Positions 1-9,475 are shown, counted from the stretch's first letter. The stretch: 64,000 nt of DNA from Maribacter sp044594925 (GCF_044594925.1 NZ_CP138991.1:1054001-1118000), one strand, 5' to 3'. Notes: generated by a model from the sequence alone, not told the origin. Numbers and translations are program-made.

Positions 1-985
1 TTTGGTTTTGTTTTTCCAAGATTTCCAAGGCTTTGTTTAAACGATAATCCCTTAAAAATATATTGGGGGATTTACCCACCAAATTCATCATCATTCGATA
101 CAATTGCGATTTGCTATACCCTAAATTCTTTTCAAAATCATTAACTCCAATTGTAGTTTGCGACCATATGCTTTCCGTATACGTCATTAATTGGGTCATA
201 AATTCTTCATCCCTGGTATTTAGGACGGTAATAGTATTCACTTTAGCTATCGGCTTATTTTGATTTTCACCTTCATAAAGGTCCTTCACTACGGTAGAAA
301 TGGAAAAACCACCCTTGGCAATATCACTTAGATAATCTGAGGTTCTTATAGTGTCTTCAAATATGCCGTCTTTTTCGGTAACAGGAGTACCTGCACTTAT
401 ACCGATTTTAAATTCTAGGTCAGGTGTAATAACTTTGTGATGTGCATTTTGAATTTTTATGCCACAATGAATAGCATCAGTAACAGCATCAAAGGATATT
501 AAAAAAGAATTGGCTTCTTGTTTTACTATCCGTCCATTATTTTGCGACGTTACCGTTTTAATGGTGGTGATATAACCTCTTAACGCAGCTTTCAAGGTGC
601 TAATTTCATCGGTTCGTAGAAGTTTACGCTTTATTTTGAGAACCATTAGCGTTCTAAAAGCGGGGTCGTTGATTATATTAAGACGGACGTTTTTGGCTTT
701 TTCAGGATCTTCAATACGGCCTAAAAAGGATTCCACTATCGTATCGTTTACTTCAATAATACGTGTAGGAACTGCACCATGCGCGTTTTCATGTAGTTCT
801 ATGAGTGCTTCTTTACTTGGTGCCTCTATTAAACAAAAGGCAGTTTTTCTTTTTTCATCGCACCAATAGGTAAGTCCACGACAATTGTATTCATGTTCAA
901 TATCTAAATCGGCTTTATGCATTTCTGCAACATGTGCTGCTGTAACCCCATCAGGGAGGTTATGTAAATCTAAAAATAATGGCAT
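1..985 (-). CDS. DUF4242 (nickel-binding-like) / AraC-type HTH fusion protein, C-terminus cut by the window edge
   Basis: Read by eye on the minus strand from ATG at 985; the frame stays open to base 1. Residues about 1-90 resemble the DUF4242 (SCO4226-like nickel-binding) fold, with a YNCRGLTYWCDE segment and EAPSKEALIELHE. A middle part (about 110-230) resembles a cyclase-like domain (SFDAVTDAIHCGIKIQ). From about residue 275 an AraC-type helix-turn-helix begins (FEKNLGYSKSQLYRMMMNL, then RDYRLNKALEIL). No signal peptide is visible, so it is probably cytoplasmic. The likely role is a one-component regulator whose N-terminal domain senses a metal or small ligand; the ligand is inferred from the family and not shown. 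The last helices of the HTH lie outside the window. Confidence 0.8.
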   Translation of the reverse strand, partial: MPLFLDLHNLPDGVTAAHVAEMHKADLDIEHEYNCRGLTYWCDEKRKTAFCLIEAPSKEALIELHENAHGAVPTRIIEVNDTIVESFLGRIEDPEKAKNVRLNIINDPAFRTLMVLKIKRKLLRTDEISTLKAALRGYITTIKTVTSQNNGRIVKQEANSFLISFDAVTDAIHCGIKIQNAHHKVITPDLEFKIGISAGTPVTEKDGIFEDTIRTSDYLSDIAKGGFSISTVVKDLYEGENQNKPIAKVNTITVLNTRDEEFMTQLMTYTESIWSQTTIGVNDFEKNLGYSKSQLYRMMMNLVGKSPNIFLRDYRLNKALEILEKQNQ

Positions 986-1105
986 AGGTGGTTATTTTAA
1001 GCGTAATTAATACATGTATTAAGGGGGAGTTTTTGAAAGTACGGAATATTGTGGAAATATGTTTTAAGACTAATAGAAAATATGTTGATGTTTATTGATT
1101 TGTTG

Positions 1106-1560
1106 CCATTACACACACATTTACAAATAGCTTGTCTATTGTTTTTATAAGGTATTTGTGAATCTCCTTCGTCGATTTCACTCCCCTCCTATTCCTTCGA
1201 CTGCGCTCAGGACAGGCTAGGCTCGCATAATAAGTGTTTATTCATTGCTAGGTATTTGTTTTTTAATGGTATTCATGCATCTCCTTCGTCGATGTCATTA
1301 CCTTTTAGAAGAAAATTTTAGAAAGAAAAAAATCAAGGAAGATTGTAACAACTTTGCCCGCGCACCAACCCGCTCAAAAAATAAAGATTTCAATCTTTAT
1401 TTTTATGCCGTAATCAAAGCTCAAGTTACATAACGCGGAACATTATGTTTCAAAAACGAAACATAATTTGACGTGGCACCTGTACTGAGCTTGACGAAGT
1501 ATCAAATAGCGATAAGTTATAAGTAATTTCGGCGAATTCCTATGTCAAATTATGATCCCG
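1106..1560 (+). repeat. Family A structured intergenic repeat, copy 1
   Basis: This fills most of the gap between the DUF4242/AraC gene and the SnoaL-like gene. It opens with CCATTACACACACAT and a REP-like segment containing CTTCGACTGCGCTCAGGACAGG. Then come two hairpins. Hairpin 1 has arms AAAAATAAAGATT (1377-1389) and AATCTTTATTTTT (1392-1404) and is followed by ATGCCGTAATCAAAGC. Hairpin 2 has arms ATTATGTTTC (1442-1451) and GAAACATAAT (1458-1467), preceded by CATAACGCGGAAC. The copy ends with ATATCAAATAGCGATAAG-like sequence near 1510. The same flanking boxes recur at 4.5, 7.4 and 9.5 kb with different stem sequences. A short open frame inside it (1245-1433) looks fortuitous. Confidence 0.75.
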
Positions 1561-1581
1561 CTAAGAATCTGTATGTGTAAC

Positions 1582-1617
1582 AAAAGTGATTGCCTAATAG
1601 TGGACAATCACTTTTTT
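1582..1617 (-). terminator. Probable bidirectional terminator hairpin
   Basis: Arms AAAAGTGATTG (1582-1592) and CAATCACTTTT (1605-1615) surround a 12-nt loop, with T-rich sequence on both strands. It lies 30 bases beyond the stop of the SnoaL-like lipoprotein gene, as expected for its terminator. Confidence 0.7.
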
Positions 1618-1645
1618 AGTATAGTTTAAATGAATTAGTCTGAAT

Positions 1646-2149
1646 TTAACTATCTTCTTTTTTCAAAGGAGAATGGTGCTCTGCAACAATTTTCCATCCG
1701 TCACTTGTTTTTAAAAATAACAAGGATATTTGGTCATTTACCACGACAAGGTCTTCACCGAATTTTAAATGAAAATCAGAATGAAAGGTTACGTTAGCTA
1801 CGTCGCCATATACTGCAATTTGTAAATCGTTAGAATCAAATTTCACAACTTTGGTAAGTGCACCGAAAACTTCACGTTCATAGGTCTCATTACCTGCACT
1901 ACCAACACGGTGTTCTCCCTTATTAAATTCGGTGAACTTTGGGCTGTAGGCGTGAAGGGAAATCAACTTATCCATATCACCGTCTTTAAGACTTTGTGCA
2001 ATTGTGCCGATGGTTTCCATTATTTCTTGTTTTGATTCAGGAAATTCATCGTTTAATAAATCTACGTGTGCCTTTTTTGATTGTGCCGTGCAACCTGTTG
2101 TGAAAAGAGCTAATAACAGCATACTAGCTAGTGTTAATTTTGATTTCAT
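1646..2149 (-). CDS. SnoaL-like (DUF4440-type) lipoprotein
   Basis: 167 residues. The N-terminus is a lipoprotein signal (hydrophobic run, then LFTTGC with Cys20), so the protein is probably anchored in the envelope. The rest fits the NTF2/SnoaL cone fold: a helical start with SLKDGDMDKLISLHAYSP, then beta strands ending in LLFLKTSDGWKIVAEHHSP, the classic C-terminal strand pattern (DGWKIVAEHHS). Such proteins are often ligand-binding or lyase-like; no specific substrate can be read from the sequence. It stands alone: a terminator hairpin lies downstream, and the AraC-TPR gene lies upstream on the same strand with about 190 bases between. Confidence 0.8.
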   Translation of the reverse strand: MKSKLTLASMLLLALFTTGCTAQSKKAHVDLLNDEFPESKQEIMETIGTIAQSLKDGDMDKLISLHAYSPKFTEFNKGEHRVGSAGNETYEREVFGALTKVVKFDSNDLQIAVYGDVANVTFHSDFHLKFGEDLVVVNDQISLLFLKTSDGWKIVAEHHSPLKKEDS

Positions 2150-2341
2150 AATGAAAAGTTTTAGTGATTATTTTTAAGTGAAGTACAAGACTATCTCGCA
2201 CCAATATTTGAATAATCCAAAGATGGAAATACGAGATAAACGCTACCTAACAATCATGTGGCAAGCTTGTTAAGCTTTTGTCCATGAATTTAAATTATGA
2301 TGCAAAATCTTTAAATGATGTTGAAAATATAATTTGAGGGG

Positions 2342-4351
2342 TTAATTTTCTGAAGAGGTTTTAATCGGTATTCCGATGCTAGAAAACCCAACTTTTTCAT
2401 AGAGGTCTTTGTAGCGGGGATCTTTTCTAATTGGGGCTAGCAAAGGTTCTTCTCTTAGCCAAGTCATTTCCACCTCATGTCTGTCATAGGATTTTTGGAG
2501 CCAATCAAGCGCTTTTTCATAATCTTTTACAGTACAATAGTACATCGCCAAAAACCAAGCAGGGCTGCCTGATGAATTTTCAAAGTAACTGGTATATAGT
2601 TCTGTCAAATGGGTGCTGGTCAGTTCAGAATCGCCATCCATTTGAGCATATACGGCATTCAACCACATCAATATGGGTGGGTAATCTGAAAATTGCGATA
2701 ATATTTTTCCAAGTTGATCCTTTGACTTTTCATATTCGCCGAGGTAGTAATACAGTTTTGCAGACTCTCGTAAATAAAACCAGTTGCCGTTATACAGTGG
2801 GTCTGTTTGGGTTAATAATTCTCTAGCTTCATTAGCAGAACCCAAATAAAATAGTGCCTCTGCTCTAAAAAACGGATAAAATACATTTAAAGGGTCATTG
2901 ATACTAAAACGTTCAATTGCCTTAAGGGTTTCTTCAGGTCTTCCGGTTTTAATGGGATAATCAAGTGAAATAACAGACGGCTTGTCATTTACAGAATTGC
3001 TCACTATATTTTTATAAGACTGTTCTACAAGTTCAAAATTCCAATCATAAAAAAACCTTCCTGTATCAAGTTCTTCGGCTACTCGTTGATTGTTTGGTTC
3101 TATTTTAAGAGCTTGTTGTAGTAATACCTTTGCATTACTCCAAGCCATTTGCTGATCATAAAAACCCCAAACCGATCCGCCCATATGCCATAGATTAGCC
3201 ATGTCTACATAAGGTTCTACAAAAACCGAATCTGCTGCAATTGCCTTTTCATAAAGGTTGATAGCATTTGAATATGATAGTTCGTTTCCTTTTTGCTTTT
3301 GAAACTCTCCTTGAAGATAATAGGAATAAGCCTCTTTACTTTTAGTTGGTATTTTTTTAATGGCGGCCAACTCGTTTTCAGAGATGGTTGCTCTCATATT
3401 TCTGGCAACTGCCTCGACCACTTCGGCCTGCATTTCAAAAATTTCATCGCTTTTCCATTCCCTCGTGTATTCTTCGGACCAAAGATGTACATTGGAACGG
3501 CCATGAATCAATTGTAGATTAATTTTGATTTTATTCCCGGAAAGTTGAAGATTTCCTTGAAGAAGATTCGCGACACCTAACTCCTTGGCTATTTCTTTAA
3601 TAGGTTTTTCTGTCGACTTGTATTGTAGCGCCGAAGTAAACGGAATCACTTTCTCAATAGCTCTGACCTTTGTAAGCCTTGAGGTCACAGCATCGGTCAT
3701 ACCATCTGAAATATATTCCAAATCGGGGTCGCCCGTCCAGTTTTTAAAAGGTAGAATGACTATCGATTTTTCATCAATAACATTGTTTTCATCCGTTTGA
3801 ACAGATTTATCAGAGGAAGTATTATAAAAATAAAAAGCAGCAATTGTGATAGGTATGAGCAGTGTTACAAGAATCAGGATATTCTTGAAATTATTTTTTT
3901 TAGATTTTGATACAGCAGTTTCAATGCTTAAATCATGCTCTTTTTTCGAAGAGTAACTTTTGTCTTGTTCTTCGATTTCAGTGAGAATTCTCGATTTAAC
4001 TTCACCGGGTGTATAGCCATGAAATTTATGGAAACAAGTATTGAAATAGGTCGCACTACTGAAGCCAACTCGGTAAGCAACTTCTGAAGCCGTTACGTCT
4101 TCTAGCCTCAGAATTTCTAAAGCCCTTTTTAATCGATACTCTCTGATAAATTGGCTTGTAGAAACACCTTGAAGTTTTTCTAATTTTCGATGAAGGCTCG
4201 AACGGCTCATACCGACCGCCTGTGCAAGACTATCAACTCCGAATTGGTCGTTGTTCAAGTTCGATTCGATTTCTTTAGTCAGTCTGTCAATCAATGTTTC
4301 CCGTGTTAATTTTTTTCGGGAATCATTTGATTGATTGTCGTCAGTGCTCAT
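2342..4351 (-). CDS. AraC-type HTH, membrane-spanning, TPR one-component regulator
   Basis: 669 residues. An AraC HTH at about 20-120 (VGMSRSSLHRKLEKLQGVSTSQFIREYRL, then VGFSSATYFNTCFHKFHGYTPGE) is followed by a charged linker and one membrane helix at about 155-175 (NILILVTLLIPITIAAFYFY). Outside the membrane there is a TolB-N/FlgO-like domain from about 195 (KSIVILPFKNWTGDPDLEYISDGMT) and then TPR-like helices to the end (KEAYSYYLQGEFQ, YEKALDWLQKSYDRH). This architecture is common in Bacteroidota: a periplasmic TPR sensor controls a cytoplasmic AraC domain. The target genes are unknown; the SnoaL-like lipoprotein downstream on the same strand is a candidate. Transcription probably starts in the AT-rich stretch just upstream of 4351. 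Confidence 0.88.
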   Translation of the reverse strand: MSTDDNQSNDSRKKLTRETLIDRLTKEIESNLNNDQFGVDSLAQAVGMSRSSLHRKLEKLQGVSTSQFIREYRLKRALEILRLEDVTASEVAYRVGFSSATYFNTCFHKFHGYTPGEVKSRILTEIEEQDKSYSSKKEHDLSIETAVSKSKKNNFKNILILVTLLIPITIAAFYFYNTSSDKSVQTDENNVIDEKSIVILPFKNWTGDPDLEYISDGMTDAVTSRLTKVRAIEKVIPFTSALQYKSTEKPIKEIAKELGVANLLQGNLQLSGNKIKINLQLIHGRSNVHLWSEEYTREWKSDEIFEMQAEVVEAVARNMRATISENELAAIKKIPTKSKEAYSYYLQGEFQKQKGNELSYSNAINLYEKAIAADSVFVEPYVDMANLWHMGGSVWGFYDQQMAWSNAKVLLQQALKIEPNNQRVAEELDTGRFFYDWNFELVEQSYKNIVSNSVNDKPSVISLDYPIKTGRPEETLKAIERFSINDPLNVFYPFFRAEALFYLGSANEARELLTQTDPLYNGNWFYLRESAKLYYYLGEYEKSKDQLGKILSQFSDYPPILMWLNAVYAQMDGDSELTSTHLTELYTSYFENSSGSPAWFLAMYYCTVKDYEKALDWLQKSYDRHEVEMTWLREEPLLAPIRKDPRYKDLYEKVGFSSIGIPIKTSSEN

Positions 4352-4461
4352 TTAGATATTAAAATTTCTTCAGGAGGAAGTATTCCAAATTACAGAATTT
4401 AAAAAGAATTTGTTTGAAAAAATCAAAACATTTTGATTTTTGATTTTGGTCAATTTATTCC

Positions 4462-4745
4462 CATTCCACACACATTACCCTCCCCTCCTATCGTCGCTTC
4501 GGGCAAAGAGTGTTCCATTACATTTTCAGGAAATTTATAGAAGAAAAAAAGAGGAATTAATAGCTATATATCGCTTTTACCAAAGCAAAGTTACATAACG
4601 CGGTACATTATAGACCAGATTTACCATTCTATAATTGCAGCCACATCATCTCGCCGAAAAAAGTAATCAGCCACTGGCTCATTACTTTTTCTCGCGTATA
4701 TCAAATAGCTTTGGTAGTCGTTTCTGAATTGTATTTCCTTACAAA
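4462..4745 (+). repeat. Family A structured repeat, copy 2
   Basis: Begins CCATTCCACACACAT. One hairpin has arms ATTATAGA (4607-4614) and TCTATAAT (4628-4635) and is preceded by CATAACGCGGTAC, as in copy 1. A second has arms AAAAAGTAAT (4658-4667) and ATTACTTTTT (4681-4690), with an inner AGCC/GGCT stem, flanked by CATCATCTCGC on the left and CTCGCG on the right. ATATCAAATAGC follows at about 4699. The boxes match copy 1 while the stem sequences differ. Confidence 0.7.
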
Positions 4746-5030
4746 TAATTTCTTATCGGAGTGTCTATACCAAGCTTATTCAAACATTTAATTGTCGCTT
4801 AGAAACCCTTTCTGCCAATAAATTTTTCAGAAGATTCTCGGTAGTCTTTCGCAACAGCTAACGCATTATTTTGGAAGGTCTAGTAGCCCTTTTAAAATAT
4901 GAGCGATATGACGTGCTGGCTCAGCTAGCAAAATTCTTAGCCCTTGCTAACCTCCGTTCTTGATTGAAGCTTTCTTTTAGTGTTTCAAGTATCATGCAAA
5001 ATAAAATTCGAAATTGTAATTAGTATTTTT
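4746..5030. other. Intergenic stretch, no gene seen
   Basis: AT-rich sequence between family A copy 2 and the stop of the FN3-type lipoprotein. I see no convincing open frame, RNA gene or terminator with a U tract. Confidence 0.5.
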
Positions 5031-7139
5031 TTAAAAGTTAATTTTTTCTATAAAAATATCTGCCTTTCCATTAATATTTTGTTTTAGGGATTCCTTTTTA
5101 AACCCAGAGGAAATACTGATGAGGTCACCATTGTAATCTTCAAAAATAAAATGAGGATAACCAATCGTAATTATTTCAACAACTTGCCCAGAAAATCTAT
5201 TATAAATTACAGCTTCTTTTTTATGGGGACTTGCTGCTTCTATCTGCCAATCTGGATCATTATTTGTACCTAGGATTAGATTACCGTTTATGCTAGTTCC
5301 GCTTGAGAAACTAGGAAATTCAAATGATTCTATGATTTGAAAGGCACTAGCACTGTAAAGTCTATTCTCACCAGTATTTAAAATGTAGTCAGCGAACCTA
5401 TTCTGTAACGTCCTTTCGTGATTGAGCCTTTTCATACTAAAATTCACCATCTCTGAACTAGTTATGAAACCATTCGAATCTAGATTTTTAATAAAACTAT
5501 TGGGCTCACTCGGATGACTAACCAGAACATTATTGTTGTTTAAAAAGAAAAGTCTATGCCATGTATTTCCATGATGTTGTGTAAAATGTATATCTGAATC
5601 TACTAAAACTAGGTTGGTATTATCTCTTTTTAAAGTAAATATTTCATTAGAATTAATTAGTATCCAAAGATCTAATTCTTGAGAATAATTAAAATCAAAG
5701 AAATTGAATACGCCCAGTGGATCAATTGAATATTTAAATTCCATGGTGTTCGCATCATAAAAATGTAGTTCGATGCCCTGTTGTATAACCAGTTCTTTTC
5801 CATTTTGGTTCGAATTAACTACTTTGATTCCGGAATAAGTTTCAACCTGTGGTGGAATATCAGAAATAGCCTCTGTTTCAGAGGTTTCATAATTAAAACG
5901 ACGAAGGTTCGCCCCTGTAATACCATTTCCGCTAAGTCGACCATATAAATAAACGATTGGCTCATCAGAATCAACATCGTAAGAAATAATCCGTTTATAA
6001 TCAATTACCTCTTTTCTTTTAAATTGAACTTCCTTAACACCAGTTCTTTCATTATCGCTTAAGCGGCTTTTGTTACCGAAGATGTTGTAAGCATGCACTA
6101 AGTAAAACGGATTTTCTAAATAGGGAGGGTTCTCATCTATAAAACTTGTAGTATTTATATTATCAATCTCAGCTAAGATATATTTTTGAGCTCCACTGGC
6201 GCTAGTACCATCATAATTTGAAACCGTGACCTCATAATGCGAGAAGTATGGGCTATCTGAAGGCTCCCATGTTAGAGAAATACTATCATCGTTGACAATA
6301 GGGTCATTTAAAGCAATAGGGTCGATGTAAATAAAAAATGCGGGATTTACTCCAATATAATTACTCTCTCCAAGCAGACCTTGGTCTGTATATACCTTGA
6401 AGTAATAACACAAGGACTTCGCCCCCGGAGGGTTCAAATCTGTATATTCAATTACTTCAACATCTGTAATCGTGGCAATTAATTCTGCGTTTGCCTTTGT
6501 ACAGTTTTCACCGGAACTTCTATATATTTCATAACGTTCAAAAGTGTTAAATCCCTCATAGGCATTCCAGGTAAAACTCAAAACATCCTCAAATTCTTCT
6601 TCATTATTTTTCCCAAATGAATTTGTAGTCAAGTCGAATTCTTCTGGTTCATAACGTATTGCCGTTATGCTAATTACATCCAATTCACCATCCTCATCAA
6701 CATCAAATCTAGAATTGAAAACCAGCTCTTGGTCGCTTAGGTTGGTAATTACAAATTCATCAGATTGTCCTAAGTTATTAGCAAGTGTAATTATACCATT
6801 GTTTAGTTTCCAGGTTAACTGATTTACATCAGGTTCACAAGAATCGTAAGGATACAAATATTCGGTATAATTACCATTCGCATTATAAACAAAGAAATCT
6901 CTTCCGCATTGGGCATAATTTATTGGTATTTCTATTATTTTTCCATCAAACTTAGCACTAAAAATAGCCCAGACCCCAACTAAATCTTCATTAGTAGCCG
7001 AAGTGCTTGCTCCTTTAAAAAAATCATCAATATTTAATGGAGCAACCTCCTCTTTGGTACAGCTAAATAATAAAAGAAGAAAAGATAGAATTATAAGAGT
7101 ATAATTATTTAAGTTTCTAGAGTAAGTAAAGCAATTCAT
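5031..7139 (-). CDS. Large lipoprotein: lipocalin-like domain, FN3-like modules, propeller-like C-terminus
   Basis: 702 residues. A hydrophobic N-terminus ends at LLLLFSC (Cys27), a lipobox, so it is probably a surface or periplasmic lipoprotein. Residues about 55-165 resemble a lipocalin-like domain (DLVGVWAIFSAKFDGKIIEI, then TWKLNNGIITLAN). Two fibronectin-III-like modules follow (FTWNAYEGFNTFERYEIYRS near 190; SLTWEPSDSPYFSHYEVTVS near 290). From about 380 there are repeated beta-strand blocks that could form a propeller. I do not recognise a catalytic site. The gene is bracketed by family A repeats and is more AT-rich than the genes after 12.5 kb, consistent with accessory status. A binding or surface role is inference only. 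Confidence 0.75.
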   Translation of the reverse strand: MNCFTYSRNLNNYTLIILSFLLLLFSCTKEEVAPLNIDDFFKGASTSATNEDLVGVWAIFSAKFDGKIIEIPINYAQCGRDFFVYNANGNYTEYLYPYDSCEPDVNQLTWKLNNGIITLANNLGQSDEFVITNLSDQELVFNSRFDVDEDGELDVISITAIRYEPEEFDLTTNSFGKNNEEEFEDVLSFTWNAYEGFNTFERYEIYRSSGENCTKANAELIATITDVEVIEYTDLNPPGAKSLCYYFKVYTDQGLLGESNYIGVNPAFFIYIDPIALNDPIVNDDSISLTWEPSDSPYFSHYEVTVSNYDGTSASGAQKYILAEIDNINTTSFIDENPPYLENPFYLVHAYNIFGNKSRLSDNERTGVKEVQFKRKEVIDYKRIISYDVDSDEPIVYLYGRLSGNGITGANLRRFNYETSETEAISDIPPQVETYSGIKVVNSNQNGKELVIQQGIELHFYDANTMEFKYSIDPLGVFNFFDFNYSQELDLWILINSNEIFTLKRDNTNLVLVDSDIHFTQHHGNTWHRLFFLNNNNVLVSHPSEPNSFIKNLDSNGFITSSEMVNFSMKRLNHERTLQNRFADYILNTGENRLYSASAFQIIESFEFPSFSSGTSINGNLILGTNNDPDWQIEAASPHKKEAVIYNRFSGQVVEIITIGYPHFIFEDYNGDLISISSGFKKESLKQNINGKADIFIEKINF

Positions 7140-7227
7140 ATGCGTAGGTTATGTATTACAAACTAACATTATTTTTTTCTAATAATTGTATATAACAGTT
7201 CATTTTCAAATTATTAAGACCAATTAC

Positions 7228-7590
7228 CATTCCACGCACCTGCCTGCCAGCAGGCAGGCATTACACTCCCCTTTTATCCCTTCGACTGTGCCCAGGACAG
7301 GCTAGGATCATATAATTATTGTTTATTCATAATTAGTTATTTGTTTAAATAGAAATTCATGAACCTCGTGCCTCGGTTTCATTACTTTTTGAGAAGAAAG
7401 TTTTTAGAAGACGACATAATTTTTAAAGATTAATAATCTTAAAAAATTTGTGCGAGATGAAGCGTTGGAAAAGAAAGTGTAGTACCATAGACGCCAGCGC
7501 AGCATCTCGCTCAAAAATATCAAGGTCTCCCAGACCTTCCCATTTTATGCCATACCCAAGCAAAGTGTCATAATGCAAGACATTATAGTA
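7228..7590 (+). repeat. Family A structured repeat, copy 3
   Basis: Starts CCATTCCACGCACCT and carries the palindrome TGCCTGCCAGCAGGCAGGCA (about 7242-7261) and the REP-like CCTTCGACTGTGCCCAGGACAGG. From about 7379 to 7590 it is closely similar (about 85 percent by eye) to 9478-9690. The hairpin has arms AAGGTCT (7522-7528) and AGACCTT (7532-7538) with an outer AAAAT/ATTTT pairing, flanked by CATCTCGCTC and TTATGCC. CATAATGCAAGACATTATAG follows at about 7569. Confidence 0.75.
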
Positions 7591-8218
7591 CACGTGGCAA
7601 TATGGAAAGCGACAGCTTTTTATATTGACGGCGAGACTTGTGCGGCTGCCTTGATTGGTACTTAGCTTAATGAAAAACGAGTAGCTATAATTCTATATTA
7701 TGTAAAATATCCCAGAAGCATTAGTTTTCATTAGAATAATTGGAACTTGGGTTATTAAACTAATAAGCGGTTTGCTTCGCAGAGTTTTTTAAAACATTAT
7801 GTATCTATAATTAGTCGTTATGTAAAATAGCCGCTACCAAGCGCTCGATTGTTTTATAAAATCAAATTGCTTCACAGCCGCATCAACTCGCAGATTCATA
7901 AAATTGATACTTAATCAATTTTACTCACTCGTATTTTACACACAATTATCCATCGCTTGCCAACGCCAAAATAAAAGCTAACCTTTTTGCTCTTATTAAA
8001 AATCGCGTATTCGATAAAATGTACGTAATAAAAAATTTTAGACGATTCTCGTGCATTGCCACAAGAGCATAAATTTTATGAAATCGACTTTTTCGGAGAT
8101 TCACGAACACATTTAAAGTTTCTGCAAATAATTAAATAAGTGAGTAAAAATAAAATTCTATGCACTTGTTCTATATTGTATATGAAGTTAATTATTTGGT
8201 ATGGTTTTTGAAGTTTTA
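7591..8218. other. Long intergenic stretch with a further family A-like hairpin
   Basis: No gene is seen here. At 7876-7930 a segment CAGCCGCATCAACTCGC precedes a hairpin with arms TAAAATTGAT (7899-7908) and ATCAATTTTA (7914-7923), followed by CTCACTCG. This is the same arrangement as the second hairpin of copy 2 (CAGCCACATCATCTCGC, stem, CTCGCG), so a fragment of another family A copy is likely. The rest is AT-rich sequence leading to the toxin-antitoxin promoter. Confidence 0.6.
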
Positions 8219-8260
8219 GTAAACAACATTGTTTATTTTTAGTAAACATATTTGTTTACT
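8219..8260. promoter_or_regulatory. Probable operator of the HTH/AbiEii toxin-antitoxin operon
   Basis: A perfect inverted repeat, AGTAAACA-TATT-TGTTTACT (8241-8260), is preceded by an imperfect relative (AGTAAACAACATTGTTTAT, 8219-8237). The centres are about 22 bases apart and the last site ends 40 bases before the ATG at 8300. Two sites in front of an HTH antitoxin gene suggest autoregulation; this is inferred from position and symmetry. Confidence 0.65.
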
Positions 8261-8299
8261 TATTAAATATTTTATATTTTTACATTAAAGAACAGAATC

Positions 8300-8809
8300 A
8301 TGTTACCGAGATTAAATAAAATTAAAGGAATACACCCAGGCACACTATTGAGATGGGAATTAAACAATCGAAATTTAAAAGGTTGCGAATTGGCTGATTC
8401 TATTGGTGAACACAAACAAACTATAAGTGCTATTCTTAATAAAAGAAGAGATATTAATCCTAGTCTTTCTATCAAATTATCAAAAGAGTTTAAAACGGAT
8501 AAAGATTACTTCATGTTATTGCAAGCAAGTTATGACGTAAAAATAATAGCGGAATCTGAAATAAAAAGTATACCGAATATCAATAACATAAGGAGAATAC
8601 TTTTTTGGGACACAAACTTTGATAAAATTGATTGGAATAAAAATAAAAAAGCCATTATCAAAAGAATTTTAGAAAGAGGAAATAAAACTGAAATAAATGA
8701 AATCATTTCATTCTATGGAAGAAAAACTATTTCCAAGGAAATTAAATTAATAAAAAGAAGCTACTTACCTTCTTTCGAGAAGAACATTATAGAACATAAT
8801 TTAATATAG
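8300..8809 (+). CDS. XRE-family HTH protein with DUF6922-like C-terminus, probable antitoxin
   Basis: 169 residues. An XRE/HigA-like helix-turn-helix lies at about 12-75 (HPGTLLRWELNNRNLKGCELADSIG, then KQTISAILNKRRDINPSLSIKLSKEF). Residues about 100-145 resemble DUF6922 (ILFWDTNFDKIDW, then KKAIIKRILERG), a domain found next to AbiEii-type nucleotidyltransferases. The stop codon TAG shares its G with the GTG start of the next gene, so the two are translationally coupled. The likely role is antitoxin and autorepressor, binding the palindromes just upstream. This is well supported by context but not by a characterised close relative that I can name. Confidence 0.78.
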   Translation: MLPRLNKIKGIHPGTLLRWELNNRNLKGCELADSIGEHKQTISAILNKRRDINPSLSIKLSKEFKTDKDYFMLLQASYDVKIIAESEIKSIPNINNIRRILFWDTNFDKIDWNKNKKAIIKRILERGNKTEINEIISFYGRKTISKEIKLIKRSYLPSFEKNIIEHNLI

Positions 8810-9450
8810 TGGAGTTATACTTAAATACTGTTTCCGATTTACTTTGGAGTTCTCTGAAACAATTAATGTCAATTGAGGAATTTAATAGCTTTAGAATGGT
8901 TGGTGGCACTTCATTAAGTCTTCAACTAGGTCATAGAGAATCTATCGACATAGATTTATTTACAGACGCAGAATATGGTAGTATAGACTTTGCTATACTT
9001 GAAGCTAAATTAATTGAAACCTTTCCATATGTAGATACAACATCAGTTGATCTTGTAGGAATGGGAAAGTCTTATTTTATCGGCAACAATGAAAATGAAT
9101 TGGTGAAATTAGATTTGTTTTACACAGATCCTTTTGTTTTTCCTTCTATTCTTGAACAAAATATCAGGTTTTCAAGTATTGAAGAAGTTGCAGCAATGAA
9201 ATTTGAGGTAATTGGTAATGGTGGTAGAAAAAAAGATTTTTGGGATATTCACGAACTATTAGACTCTTATACATTAGATGAAATGATAGAATTTTATCTC
9301 AAGAGAAATCCATATGGTTATTCTAAAGATGAATTATTAGTTAAAGTAGTTGACTTTTCCAATGCAGAGGATGATTTTACGCCAAACTGTTACCGAGAAA
9401 AAGTTTGGGAATTAATTAAGTTAGATATTGAAAAATTAGTAAAGAAATAA
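8809..9450 (+). CDS. AbiEii/AbiGii-type nucleotidyltransferase toxin
   Basis: 213 residues, GTG start overlapping the previous stop by one base. The nucleotidyltransferase motif is visible at about 28-48: VGGTSLSLQLGHRESIDIDLF, with the G-G-T-(S/A)-L core and the catalytic D-x-D pair in DIDLF. A later basic motif, FWDIHEL near 146-152, fits the family. AbiEii toxins transfer nucleotides to tRNA or other targets and block growth or phage propagation; the exact target here is unknown. The usual partner, AbiEi, is replaced by an XRE-DUF6922 protein. A family A repeat begins about 26 bases after the stop. Confidence 0.82.
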   Translation: MELYLNTVSDLLWSSLKQLMSIEEFNSFRMVGGTSLSLQLGHRESIDIDLFTDAEYGSIDFAILEAKLIETFPYVDTTSVDLVGMGKSYFIGNNENELVKLDLFYTDPFVFPSILEQNIRFSSIEEVAAMKFEVIGNGGRKKDFWDIHELLDSYTLDEMIEFYLKRNPYGYSKDELLVKVVDFSNAEDDFTPNCYREKVWELIKLDIEKLVKK

Positions 9451-9475
9451 AGCCAATCTGCCAACAATGGGTACA

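Noticed and set aside
1245..1433. 62-codon open frame inside family A copy 1
   Set aside because: It reads through the hairpin and shared boxes; other copies do not keep the frame.
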